The position numbers were made by a program, and so were the translations under genes. Below, one piece after another: positions 1-8,905 of a DNA stretch of 64,000 nucleotides; position 1 is the stretch's first letter, and every line of letters begins with the position of its first letter. This DNA comes from a virus: positions 1-64,000 of the IMG/VR virus record IMGVR_UViG_3300031857_000010; one strand, 5' to 3'. The notes below the pieces were generated by a model that had not been told where the DNA came from, ran no database searches, and saw only the letters and a program-made list of their open reading frames with translations.

Positions 1-2251
1 ATCAGGAAGTGCAGGTTCATCTGGTACAAGCGGTAGTGCGGGTAGTTCTGGTATAGACGGAAGTTCCGGTTCATCTGGAAGTTCGGGTACATCAGGTAGT
101 GCAGGATCATCTGGTACAAGCGGTAGTGCGGGTAGTTCTGGTACATCAGGAAGTTCTGGTAGTGCAGGAACATCTGGTTCATCTGGAAGTTCGGGTACAA
201 GTGGTAGTTCGGGTAGTTCAGGAACATCTGGTTCATCTGGTAGTTCTGGTACATCTGGATCATCTGGTAGTGCAGGAACTAGCGGTAGTGCAGGTTCATC
301 TGGTACAAGTGGTAGTGCAGGTAGTTCTGGTATAGATGGAAGTTCCGGTTCATCTGGAAGTTCTGGTACATCTGGTTCATCTGGAAGTTCGGGTACAAGT
401 GGTAGTGCAGGTTCTGCTGGTACAAGTGGTAGTGCAGGTAGTTCTGGTGTAAATGGAAGTTCTGGAAGTTCTGGTGTAAATGGAAGTTCAGGATCTTCTG
501 GGGCAGCTGGTACTTCTGGTTCCTCAGGTGTTTCACCTACTTTACCAACTCCTGCTGATTTTATTTGGACTTATGGAAACAGTTATAACACTTCTTTAAA
601 AGTTTTAAGGAATAATTATACATTAAATGTTTATAGTAACTGGAGTATCTTGGCTGGAAGAAGTAATTCGATTGCTCAGTTTGCTGATCATGCTGGAATA
701 TTAGCCGGTAGAGACAACACTATAACATCAACTACATATAGACCAAGTCAATACGCTTTAATATTCGGAGGAAATCAAAGTAAAATTAAGAGATCATCTA
801 AAAATTCAGGTATATTCAATGGATATAAAAACTACATAGGAAATAATGATGACATTTACTTTAATACAACCAAATACAATAATATTACAACTGGAAAGTT
901 AAATAGAATAAATATAAATTTTGTTCCTACTCCTCAAGATAATATTAACATTGATTATAATTTAATTTCAAACGGTATTGGTAATAAAATTTATGCTACA
1001 GCCCATACTCAAAGAAACTTTATAGTAAACGGATACCAAAACTTTTTAGGTTCTGCAAAAGCAAGTTTTATAGATAATGGTGCATACAATAAAATAGAAT
1101 TAAACATAAGAGGATATAAAAACAATTCTGATTATTTCAACGTATACAATAGTGTTTATAGTAAATATCATTTTATAAACAATGGATATAGTAACTTAAT
1201 TTCGGATTACCTAAGAATATATAAAGTAGATACTAATCAAAAATTCGAAATTAAAGGAAGATCAAACAGTATATTAAACGGGACTGATAACGAGATATAT
1301 GGTGGATTAAGTTTTATTACAGATGAAAATGCTACAACAACTTCTTCGCAATCATATTTTAATACTGTTGAAAATGGAAAGCAAAATAAAATCGTAGCTT
1401 CAGGAAAAACAAATTATAATTTCATACAAAATGGTTTACAAAATACAGTAAATAACACTACTAATTCTGGAATTTTAAATGGGTATAAAAATAGAATAAT
1501 ACAAATAATCAATGCAGATATTGATGGAAGGGCAGCCAATAATCTATTAAATAAATATAATAGTATTGGTAATGGAAATAGTAATTTAATTTCTGGACAA
1601 AATAAAGCAAATTCTGATTATACTTCTAAATACAACACTGTAGCTAATGGTAGATTAAATAAAATAGAAGCTACTTCATATAGAGGATATAGTGCAAATA
1701 CAGAATATAATTTTATTGCAAATGGAAGAGGAAATGAAATTTATGCAGCAAAATTTTCTGGTATTTTGGGTGGATCTGGACACACTATTCGTTTTAATCA
1801 TTCTGTTATACTTGGAGGTACAAATCTCACATCAACAAGAGATGAAGAAGCTAGAGTTAAGAATTTAACTATTACAAATCAAGTTCTTGGTGGAGATAGA
1901 TTTTTAACTATTGACTCTGCAACAGGTTATGTTTATTATACGGGAACTACTGGAGGGGGTAGTGGTTCTGGAACTTCTGGTTCAAGTGGTAGTTCTGGAA
2001 TTAATGGAAGTTCAGGATCTTCTGGTAGCTCTGGGGCAAGCGGAAGCTCAGGTTCATCAGGAAGTGCTGGAGAAAGTGGAAGCTCAGGTTCATCAGGAAG
2101 CACTGGGGCAAGTGGAAGCTCAGGTTCATCAGGAAGTACTGGAGCAAGTGGAAGTTCAGGATCTTCTGGTAGTTCTGGTGCAAATGGTTCATCAGGAAGT
2201 TCTGGTGCAAGCTTTCAACAAATGTTAATAATAACATCATTAGGAGTGTAA
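1..2251 (+). CDS. Collagen-like tail fibre protein (5' end outside the window)
   Basis: The reading frame is open from base 2 to the stop at 2249-2251, so the gene starts upstream and about 749 residues are visible. Three zones are seen: residues 1-175 are a regular Gly-X-Y repeat in which X and Y are nearly always Ser, Thr or Ala; residues ~215-615 carry about 17 copies of a degenerate NGxxNxI repeat; residues ~650-735 are a second Gly-Ser-Ser repeat. It ends with a short tail, GASFQQMLIITSLGV. Gly-X-Y segments are common trimeric stalks in phage fibres, and the NGxxNxI units look like a beta-roll or beta-helix. A TTG at 650 is internal and not a start. Position before three probable fibre-associated genes supports a host-contact role. 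The very high Ser/Thr content makes it a candidate O-glycosylation substrate. Confidence 0.85.
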   Translation, partial: SGSAGSSGTSGSAGSSGIDGSSGSSGSSGTSGSAGSSGTSGSAGSSGTSGSSGSAGTSGSSGSSGTSGSSGSSGTSGSSGSSGTSGSSGSAGTSGSAGSSGTSGSAGSSGIDGSSGSSGSSGTSGSSGSSGTSGSAGSAGTSGSAGSSGVNGSSGSSGVNGSSGSSGAAGTSGSSGVSPTLPTPADFIWTYGNSYNTSLKVLRNNYTLNVYSNWSILAGRSNSIAQFADHAGILAGRDNTITSTTYRPSQYALIFGGNQSKIKRSSKNSGIFNGYKNYIGNNDDIYFNTTKYNNITTGKLNRININFVPTPQDNINIDYNLISNGIGNKIYATAHTQRNFIVNGYQNFLGSAKASFIDNGAYNKIELNIRGYKNNSDYFNVYNSVYSKYHFINNGYSNLISDYLRIYKVDTNQKFEIKGRSNSILNGTDNEIYGGLSFITDENATTTSSQSYFNTVENGKQNKIVASGKTNYNFIQNGLQNTVNNTTNSGILNGYKNRIIQIINADIDGRAANNLLNKYNSIGNGNSNLISGQNKANSDYTSKYNTVANGRLNKIEATSYRGYSANTEYNFIANGRGNEIYAAKFSGILGGSGHTIRFNHSVILGGTNLTSTRDEEARVKNLTITNQVLGGDRFLTIDSATGYVYYTGTTGGGSGSGTSGSSGSSGINGSSGSSGSSGASGSSGSSGSAGESGSSGSSGSTGASGSSGSSGSTGASGSSGSSGSSGANGSSGSSGASFQQMLIITSLGV
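5..525 (+). repeat. Collagen-like Gly-Ser/Thr coding repeats, block 1
   Basis: This is a run of 9-nt units encoding Gly-Ser-Ser, Gly-Thr-Ser, Gly-Ser-Ala and occasional Gly-Ile-Asp or Gly-Val-Asn triplets. Larger duplications lie on top. A stretch starting at 8 recurs at 287 with only silent changes over about 90 bases, and a 30-base piece at 22-52 recurs 90 bases later. The pattern is typical of recombination or slippage within a fibre stalk. Confidence 0.9.
650..1845 (+). repeat. Degenerate NGxxNxI protein repeats within the fibre
   Basis: About 17 units follow a hydrophobic-hydrophobic-x-N/G-G-x-x-N-x-I/L pattern, for example NFIVNGYQNFL, HFINNGYSNLI, NTVANGRLNKI and NFIANGRGNEI, spaced by variable loops of roughly 10-30 residues. 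The DNA is not repetitive, so the repeat is old. The pattern resembles YadA-head-like left-handed beta-roll or beta-helix coils, but the fold is inferred. Confidence 0.7.
1952..2208 (+). repeat. Collagen-like Gly-Ser-Ser coding repeats, block 2
   Basis: A second Gly-X-Y stretch near the C-terminus is built from units such as Gly-Ser-Ser-Gly-Ser-Thr-Gly-Ala-Ser. Two almost identical 45-base copies (around 2070-2115 and 2115-2160) indicate recent tandem duplication. Confidence 0.85.
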
Positions 2252-2256
2252 AAATT

Positions 2257-3159
2257 ATGATAATAGATTCAACAACAGATTCAATAAATGTTTTATTGTC
2301 GGGTAATGTAATAACATCGCAATTGGATATAATATCCTCTTATAATACTATAACTACAACATCTTTAACTCCGGGAAAATTTCAAGGTACAACTAATAAT
2401 TTAACACCAGTTACCATTGTTCCCTCTCCCGGTGTCAACCAACAAAATCAACTGAGATTTTGTTCTATATATAATAATGATAGTACAAACGCTACTGTAA
2501 CAATTCAATATAGTGGAAATGCGGGACAATCAATTATATTTATATCTAGTATTGATGCTGGAGATTCCATTCAATTTACTCATGATAAGGGTTGGGGGAC
2601 TTATGGTGCAGAAGGGGAGCAAAGAGTTTTGGGAATGAATGATGCTCCCGGAGAATTAAGATTTCCAATAAATCTTAAACCAATAAATTTAACAGATATA
2701 TTAACCTTGGCATCAGGTACAGATTATGGCTTTCATTTAGGAGAGGCAGATAGGGCTTATTCCAAAGTTAGTATTAGGTATAACGTTGTGAGTAATCCCA
2801 CTCCAACAACTTATGCTGAAGTTGCTATATATAAAACTCAATTTAAATTAGCTTCAGCAACTACTGTAGTAAATCTATGTGGATTTGCTGATATATCTGG
2901 AGTTATAAATACGACCGGAAACAAAACAACAACTATTAATGTTACAGGAATAACAGAAAACGATGATTTATTTGTTGTATTTGGAACTGTTCATACTGGA
3001 ACATTTACATTAAGAGCTGGTTTGGTTGATTCATTAGAGTCCGGTGGAGCAGGTTCAGTAGCTGGAAGCTTAAGACCTTCAACAAATTCAAGTTTAACAC
3101 TAAACACTTCCGGTGTTTTAAATATTCCTTGGATTGCATATCAACCATCTCAATGGTAA
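2257..3159 (+). CDS. Fibre-associated virion protein, paralogue 1 of 3
   Basis: This 300-residue protein starts 5 bases after the fibre stop. I cannot name a family. It is clearly paralogous to the next two genes: a shared N-terminus (MIIDSTTDSINVLLSG here), a central LGEADRAYSKVSIRY element at about residue 165, and a GSLRPSTNSSL element near the C-terminus. It is rich in Ser, Thr, Asn and Val with predicted beta-strands, has no signal peptide and few charged residues, as in phage adhesins or fibre-tip proteins. Context (directly after the fibre, same strand, A-rich spacer, no Shine-Dalgarno) suggests a fibre tip, baseplate decoration or receptor-binding role. This is inference only. Confidence 0.65.
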   Translation: MIIDSTTDSINVLLSGNVITSQLDIISSYNTITTTSLTPGKFQGTTNNLTPVTIVPSPGVNQQNQLRFCSIYNNDSTNATVTIQYSGNAGQSIIFISSIDAGDSIQFTHDKGWGTYGAEGEQRVLGMNDAPGELRFPINLKPINLTDILTLASGTDYGFHLGEADRAYSKVSIRYNVVSNPTPTTYAEVAIYKTQFKLASATTVVNLCGFADISGVINTTGNKTTTINVTGITENDDLFVVFGTVHTGTFTLRAGLVDSLESGGAGSVAGSLRPSTNSSLTLNTSGVLNIPWIAYQPSQW

Positions 3160-3171
3160 AAAAAATAAATT

Positions 3172-4110
3172 ATGGTATTAGACGCAACAACAGATTCGCT
3201 TGAAGTTATATTATCAACGGCACACTCAGTAAGACCGCTGCAATTTTATGTATCTTATAATACTATTAATGTAACCAATTCGACAATAGTTCCCACAAAA
3301 AGTTTTGGTTCAACAAATGGTATTACATCTGTAACTATGGTTTCTGCACCATCATCTAACGAAGTAGATCAAGTAAAATTTCTTTCAATTTACAACTGTG
3401 ATAATAGACAAAATACTGTTACTGTAAGGATAAATTCATCATCTAATTTTAGAATATTATTTTCAATTCAATTGCTTAGTGGAGAGCAACTTCAATACAC
3501 AATTGCTGATGGTTTTAAAGTTTTTAATATGGATGGTATTTTAAAAACTGCAAATGCAACAGTTGGAAGTGCCGGAGTTAAATATGCTGTTTTACCTAAT
3601 CCATACTCTAATGGAACACAAACAATAACCAGTGGAACTGATTATGCATTTTATTTGGGAAAAGCAGATAGAAGATATGATTCTGTAACAATTCAATTAG
3701 CTGTTACTACAGCACTTGGAGCTACAATAACATGGGCAGAAGCAGCAATATATAAAGGTTATCCAGAAATTGCAACAAATTTGACTTTGACCAGATGTGG
3801 ATTTGTCGATGTTTCGACTGGTACAAACCACGGCGTAAATGCTACTGGAGGTAAAACTATTGTTATACCAATAGGTGATGGTAATCTTTCTGTTGGAGAG
3901 GATATTTGGTTTGTTATAGGGACTGTTACAAGTGGTACGGCTTTAGTTCTAAGATCTGTTGGGGCTGGTGGTGTAGATACTATAGGTGCAGGCATTGTTC
4001 AAACAGTAACCGGAAGTTTTAGACCATCAACAAATTCATCACTTTCTTTTACACTTCAAACAGCAGTCCAACCAGTACAAGTTGCTTGGTTTGGTGCTAT
4101 TAATGTTTAA
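3172..4110 (+). CDS. Fibre-associated virion protein, paralogue 2 of 3
   Basis: This 312-residue paralogue of the flanking genes starts with MVLDATTDSLEVILS. It carries LGKADRRYDSVTIQL in the middle and GSFRPSTNSSLSF near the end. Between these anchors the sequence differs strongly from its neighbours, as expected for surface loops under selection. The spacer to the previous gene is 12 bases of A and T without a Shine-Dalgarno. The three genes appear to form one transcription unit with the fibre gene. Function unknown; fibre-tip or receptor-binding role inferred from position. Confidence 0.65.
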   Translation: MVLDATTDSLEVILSTAHSVRPLQFYVSYNTINVTNSTIVPTKSFGSTNGITSVTMVSAPSSNEVDQVKFLSIYNCDNRQNTVTVRINSSSNFRILFSIQLLSGEQLQYTIADGFKVFNMDGILKTANATVGSAGVKYAVLPNPYSNGTQTITSGTDYAFYLGKADRRYDSVTIQLAVTTALGATITWAEAAIYKGYPEIATNLTLTRCGFVDVSTGTNHGVNATGGKTIVIPIGDGNLSVGEDIWFVIGTVTSGTALVLRSVGAGGVDTIGAGIVQTVTGSFRPSTNSSLSFTLQTAVQPVQVAWFGAINV

Positions 4111-4122
4111 AAATAAATAAAA

Positions 4123-5037
4123 ATGCTAATAGATAATACCAATGAAACAATTGAACTAGTACTTGCTGCTAGTGTTACGACAAATCAGGCAACATTTTCT
4201 TGTTCATTTAATGAATTTTCATCTAATACGTTTTCAGGGAATGAAACTAATGGTACAAGTAATAATACCACAGCGGTGACTTTAGTAGCAAGTCCTTCAT
4301 CAGGTTTTCAAAGACAAGTTAGAGAATTAATTATTGAAAATAATGATACCGCTTCGATTACAGTCACCATAAGATTTAATAATACATCGGTTACTAGAAT
4401 AATTATGAAAGCTATATTAGCAGTTGGAGATAGTTTAACTTATTCAGCACATGACGGTTGGAATTGTAAAGATACAAACGGAGGAATTAGATTTTATAAC
4501 ATACATATCAATCCAACTGGAAGTGTTAGAGGTCCTGAATTTTTTCCAGTTTCTGCTGCTGCTACGACTACAACTTTAGGTGCGAATGTTGCAGGTCAAT
4601 ATTTGGGTAAAGCTGAAAAGGCATATTCATCAATCGATTTTAGGTATAGAGTTGATACGGCTATTGCTGGTACTCAAACATTTTCTGAACTGGCTGTTTA
4701 TAGGATTTCAAATAGAATGAGCATAGGAACACAACAAGTATGGACAAGATTGGGTTTTACAAACTGTGCTGCTGTATGGAATTCCACCGGTTTAAAAACA
4801 ACTAATGTTGCTCTTACAGGTTGTAGAACAGGTGATGATTTATATGTAATTTGGGCAAGTAATAATACTACATCTATGGCACCAAGAAGTGGCAACTATG
4901 CTGATCCAATAAGTTCAATATTACAAGTTACAACAACAACCGTAGCAAGCTGGAGACCAAGCACATCACCTCTATATCAAGCTACAAGTTTTACTGCAGC
5001 TGCATCAGCTGTATGGGTCTTGTGGCAAGGAAATTAA
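4123..5037 (+). CDS. Fibre-associated virion protein, paralogue 3 of 3
   Basis: This 304-residue third paralogue opens with MLIDNTNETIELVLAAS. It carries LGKAEKAYSSIDFRY in the centre and ASWRPSTSPLY near the end. It is beta-rich and Thr/Ser/Asn-rich with no catalytic motif seen. Its stop region overlaps the stop of the opposite-strand glycosyltransferase gene by 4 bases, so the two converge without room for a dedicated terminator. Function inferred only from its neighbours. Confidence 0.65.
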   Translation: MLIDNTNETIELVLAASVTTNQATFSCSFNEFSSNTFSGNETNGTSNNTTAVTLVASPSSGFQRQVRELIIENNDTASITVTIRFNNTSVTRIIMKAILAVGDSLTYSAHDGWNCKDTNGGIRFYNIHINPTGSVRGPEFFPVSAAATTTTLGANVAGQYLGKAEKAYSSIDFRYRVDTAIAGTQTFSELAVYRISNRMSIGTQQVWTRLGFTNCAAVWNSTGLKTTNVALTGCRTGDDLYVIWASNNTTSMAPRSGNYADPISSILQVTTTTVASWRPSTSPLYQATSFTAAASAVWVLWQGN

Positions 5038-7397
5038 AATATAATTTTATTAATTTTATCTATTACCATATTTGAAGTAATTGATTTGGTACATTCAAAT
5101 TGTCTTGAAGTTCCTTTATGTCTTGGGCACCAATTCCAGTCAGCAGGATCTAATCTAAAATCATTGAAACATCCATTGCAAGTTTTAGTCTGATCTTCTA
5201 CAAACACTCGTTCACAATCTGTCATTTCGCAAATAGGTCTAGAAAAACCACTTATTAATACAGTTGGTTTATTCAATGACCAAGATAACCATGATAAACC
5301 ACTGCCCAATCCAATAAAACCTTCTGAGTGATAAATATAATTACATATTTCTTGAATAGTCTTACCATCTATTTTAATTACACCTTTAGGGTTTTTATTT
5401 CCCATATAATTATCAGGTTCTTTTGATAAAAGAAAAACTTCATAATCATTAGATTTCAAATAGTCAACAACTTCTTGCCAGCCGTTTGGATTATTCCAAT
5501 ATTTAGATTGAGCTGTGGAATGATTAGCAATACAAAAATATTTTTTATTAGTTGGTCTTTCAGATGGAGTAAAATCTATTTTTGGTTTTATTTCTTTGAA
5601 TTCTAATCCCAAAATATCACAAGCTGTTTTTTGTAGATGTTGATCTCTGAAATTAAAAGGATTTTTTGATGATACTATTTCGTTTTTATCATCATAAAAC
5701 CAACCTATAGTAAACATTTTATATAGATTATGAACTACTGATCCCGGTTGAACAAATTCTATTTCTGGATAATTTTTTTCAAAAAAACTATTATGGAAAG
5801 TTGAACATATTACTTTACAATTATTTTTTATTCTAAACTCTTCAACTTGTGGAAACCAAGCGATTGTGTCTCCCAGTGATGAGGAATCTAAGTGTATATA
5901 TATACGTTGATTTTCAAATGATGGTTTAATGATATGAGTTTTACCTTCAAGTTTATATTGTATATAAAAATCTCTATGATATTCTCTGTTCAACTGAGCG
6001 AACATATTATTTCTTAAAGTGGTTTCGTATAAAAGATCATTTGTTTCATTGTCAAAAAATCTGAATTTCACTTCAAATTTTTCTTCGCATTTTAAATCTA
6101 TTCTTGGTTCTTTAAAATATGAAAATAAAACTTCTGTTTTTGTTTTTTTATTTTCTTTAATTGAAATTGGTGTTTTTTCATAAACATCAATTAGTGTATC
6201 TTTAAGATTCATGTTTTCTTTTTTTTCATTATTTGATCCTTTATCAAGTTCAATAAAAGAAGCTCTAAAGTTTTGGTAATTAAAATAAATTGGAATTTTG
6301 TTTTGTATTTTTTGTTTAATCAATTCTAAATTATTTATGCCACTTCTATTGTTATTGTGTAGGTGAGTGTTATCAGAAAAATAATTTATTTTACAATTTA
6401 TATTAGAAGCAATTTCATATATAGTTTCGGCATCATCAAATGAATTTATTCTTAAAAAAGCATAATCCAAATCAATATATTCATCAAAATAAAGATCATG
6501 ATCAAAAAAAAGAATTTTTAGTTTTTCATTTTGTTTTTCATTGTAATTGAAATTAAAGAAACCTATTTTTTTTCTTGAATTTTCCCAGTTTAATGGACTT
6601 ATATATGTTGATTCGGCAGCTTCGTATATATCATCAAAGAATGTGTTTTTTCTCGGATATTCAATATTTGAATTTTTTCTTCTTTCTTTTGCTTCTTTTA
6701 TGAGAACAACCTCACCTCTTATATTCCAATTTCTAAAATTTTCAGAATCATAATGTTGTCTAGCCAAATAAACTGTTCTAGGAATAGTCAACCATTTTCC
6801 TTTTTCTTCGAGATTAATTAACCATTGAGCATCATTAGAAGTACATATTTCATTATCTTCATGTACTTTAAAATTAAGTTCTGGTAAATTTCTAAATATT
6901 CTTAAGTAGCCAAAAATTCCACTTCTTTCTGGTGTCAATCTTTCAAATGCTTCTAAAAATGAATTATTATCTCTTGATATATAAACATTGTCAACAAATC
7001 TTTCTAAAAAATTTTCTTTAGAGGAAGGTAATGAATCTTGATATTTATTAGCATTAAAATGTAGAAAAATAACTTCTGGAAATTTTTCAAAATAAAAAAC
7101 AATCTTTTCAAATGTATTTGGTAAAATTTTATCATCACCATCAATTGGACATACTATGTCTCCGGTAGCATGTAGTTGTGGATTCCACCAAATTTCTTTT
7201 TTATAATTTGGTTTTTTTAATTTTATTCTGTTATCTAGTCTTGAAAGTTCTTCGAGAATTTTACCTGTATTGTCTGAAGAAAAATCGTCAGCTATAATCC
7301 ATTCCCAATTATTATATCTTTGAGACAGAATTGAACTTGCTAATTCTTGGATATATTTTTCAGAATTATAAAAGGAAGTTATTATAGATAATTTCAT
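5034..7397 (-). CDS. GT2 glycosyltransferase fused to autotransporter-type O-heptosyltransferase
   Basis: This 787-residue protein has two recognisable parts. Residues 1-210 are a GT2 domain (MKLSIITSFYNSEKY, IIADDFSSDNTG, and an Asp-rich PIDGDDK near residue 82). Residues ~500-787 match the autotransporter strand-loop-strand O-heptosyltransferase family (TibC/BAHT type): SLGDTIAWFP at ~503, the block KYWNNPNGWQEVVDYL, GLGSGLSWLSWSL, and a C-terminal Cys cluster near 737-768 with the landmark DWNWCPRHKGTSRQFECTK. In TibC-type enzymes four Cys bind iron and the enzyme adds heptose to Ser of autotransporter repeats. All four Cys are present here. The middle (210-490) is unassigned. The gene abuts the Ser-rich fibre region, which suggests fibre glycosylation; the sugar donor cannot be read from the sequence. 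Confidence 0.85.
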   Translation of the reverse strand: MKLSIITSFYNSEKYIQELASSILSQRYNNWEWIIADDFSSDNTGKILEELSRLDNRIKLKKPNYKKEIWWNPQLHATGDIVCPIDGDDKILPNTFEKIVFYFEKFPEVIFLHFNANKYQDSLPSSKENFLERFVDNVYISRDNNSFLEAFERLTPERSGIFGYLRIFRNLPELNFKVHEDNEICTSNDAQWLINLEEKGKWLTIPRTVYLARQHYDSENFRNWNIRGEVVLIKEAKERRKNSNIEYPRKNTFFDDIYEAAESTYISPLNWENSRKKIGFFNFNYNEKQNEKLKILFFDHDLYFDEYIDLDYAFLRINSFDDAETIYEIASNINCKINYFSDNTHLHNNNRSGINNLELIKQKIQNKIPIYFNYQNFRASFIELDKGSNNEKKENMNLKDTLIDVYEKTPISIKENKKTKTEVLFSYFKEPRIDLKCEEKFEVKFRFFDNETNDLLYETTLRNNMFAQLNREYHRDFYIQYKLEGKTHIIKPSFENQRIYIHLDSSSLGDTIAWFPQVEEFRIKNNCKVICSTFHNSFFEKNYPEIEFVQPGSVVHNLYKMFTIGWFYDDKNEIVSSKNPFNFRDQHLQKTACDILGLEFKEIKPKIDFTPSERPTNKKYFCIANHSTAQSKYWNNPNGWQEVVDYLKSNDYEVFLLSKEPDNYMGNKNPKGVIKIDGKTIQEICNYIYHSEGFIGLGSGLSWLSWSLNKPTVLISGFSRPICEMTDCERVFVEDQTKTCNGCFNDFRLDPADWNWCPRHKGTSRQFECTKSITSNMVIDKINKIIF

Positions 7398-7423
7398 TTA
7401 TATAATTTTATTTATTTAAAACA

Positions 7424-8905
7424 TTAAAAATTCTTGAGTTTTTTATTTTTAATCTTAATTGCAAAGTTATCCATTTTTAAATTAAAAGGGATTTTATTCA
7501 CAAAAAACTGAGTTAATCTATATTGTCCAAAATTTATTCTTAATTCATATAATTCATTTTCTTTAAGAGGTGAACTTGGAACCATATAAAAAGAGTTATT
7601 TTTTATTCTACACCCAGAAATTACAACTCCATTTTTATTATGTACAGTTGCCATTATAAATAAATTTTTTTCACATAAAAATTCAAATCTTATATAATTT
7701 TCTTCCACGTTAATTAAAAATGTAGAATTTACAAATTCTTCACTCTCTAAATATTCATTTTTGACAAATGAAATTTTAACTGCATTATCTGCTAACCAAG
7801 TTTTACCAAAAGAATGGTCACAATTTAACCAAGTTTTTTCAATATCTGGTCTAGATTTATAATCTATTAATTTTTTCTCTGTTTCACAATCTTTTGATAA
7901 AGTCCAATCTGTTTCGGTATAACTATTGTAATTTTGATTTTCACCAACCCTTAACCATTTTTCTTCGAATTGAGTGTGAGATAATCCTCTAAAAATTCCC
8001 CATGAGCTGACACGAGGTAAACATATTGATTCATTACCCCTTTCGAAAAAAGAAATATTATTCATTTTTAATCTAAAAAACCAATCTAAATCTTCACACT
8101 CACCTCCAATAAATCTTTCATCCATCAAGCCAATTTTTCTAAACAATTGTTTTGAACAACCAAAAAGTCCAAAATTAACCTCTGAAACAAATGCATAACC
8201 AGAACACAAGAGAACTAAAAGATTTTCTATAATTTCAAACGTTGTATTTACTCTTGGATGAATCCAAAAAATAAATTCACTATCATGCATACAAAATACA
8301 GACTCATTTATAATTTGAGAAAAAGAATTGTATGTGCCTGACCAAATTTCATTTCTAAACCATGTTTCATAAACAAAATTATTTTTTACACAATCTTTTA
8401 GAATTATTTTTTCATTTTCATAATTATTTTTACCTAAAAAAGCTAAACCTATTTTCGATGGTTTTAATTGACGAGCTTTAAGGAATTTGAAGTATTTATC
8501 AGTTACATCGTTCAAAAATGATATTTTTTGAGTTCCATTAAATATTAATATTAAATTTTTTTGATCTGTAATATTTATTTTAAAAGATGTTATATCAATT
8601 AAATCTTTTAATTTATTCTCAATTAAAAAATATTCTTCATTGTTTTCTGTAATAATAGCTATTGATCCCCAAAGGTTAATTTTATTTATCAAACTATGTA
8701 TGTCATTATTTTCATTATCTGATAAATCTTTAAATTTTATTATTATCAAATCAAATTTATGATTCAAAGAATTATAATAAATTTCACTTGATTGATTGCT
8801 GTAATCCTTTTTATTTTCTAAAATTGAATTTTTGTCTAAAATTTTTGAATAATTTAATAAATTACAAGTTGTAATAAGTAATTCTTTGATAAATATATAA
8901 TTCAT
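7424..8905 (-). CDS. GT-A type glycosyltransferase-like protein
   Basis: This is a 493-residue protein. The central part (about 150-330) looks like a GT2/GT-A domain: a HDSEFIFWIHPR segment in the place of the metal-binding motif, then FGLFGCSKQLFRKIGLMDER followed by GGECEDLDWFFRL, the usual acceptor-side acidic motif of GT2 enzymes. The N-terminal ~150 residues are Asn/Ile/Lys-rich and unassigned; the C-terminal ~120 residues look like a beta-sandwich. It lies 26 bases upstream of the O-heptosyltransferase gene, and its start follows the stop of the RmlD-like gene directly. Donor and acceptor are unknown. Confidence 0.65.
   Translation of the reverse strand: MNYIFIKELLITTCNLLNYSKILDKNSILENKKDYSNQSSEIYYNSLNHKFDLIIIKFKDLSDNENNDIHSLINKINLWGSIAIITENNEEYFLIENKLKDLIDITSFKINITDQKNLILIFNGTQKISFLNDVTDKYFKFLKARQLKPSKIGLAFLGKNNYENEKIILKDCVKNNFVYETWFRNEIWSGTYNSFSQIINESVFCMHDSEFIFWIHPRVNTTFEIIENLLVLLCSGYAFVSEVNFGLFGCSKQLFRKIGLMDERFIGGECEDLDWFFRLKMNNISFFERGNESICLPRVSSWGIFRGLSHTQFEEKWLRVGENQNYNSYTETDWTLSKDCETEKKLIDYKSRPDIEKTWLNCDHSFGKTWLADNAVKISFVKNEYLESEEFVNSTFLINVEENYIRFEFLCEKNLFIMATVHNKNGVVISGCRIKNNSFYMVPSSPLKENELYELRINFGQYRLTQFFVNKIPFNLKMDNFAIKIKNKKLKNF

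Noticed and set aside
5-525. CRISPR-like array
   Set aside because: Repeats are in-frame 9-nt coding units of variable spacing without unique spacers.
99-536. Other-frame open frames in the collagen block on both strands
   Set aside because: They consist of repetitive Val/Gln/His or Leu/His/Asn strings, the out-of-frame reading of the Gly-Ser repeats.
650-652. TTG at 650 as start of a separate 533-aa gene
   Set aside because: The frame is open upstream to base 2 in register with the collagen repeats, so it is internal.
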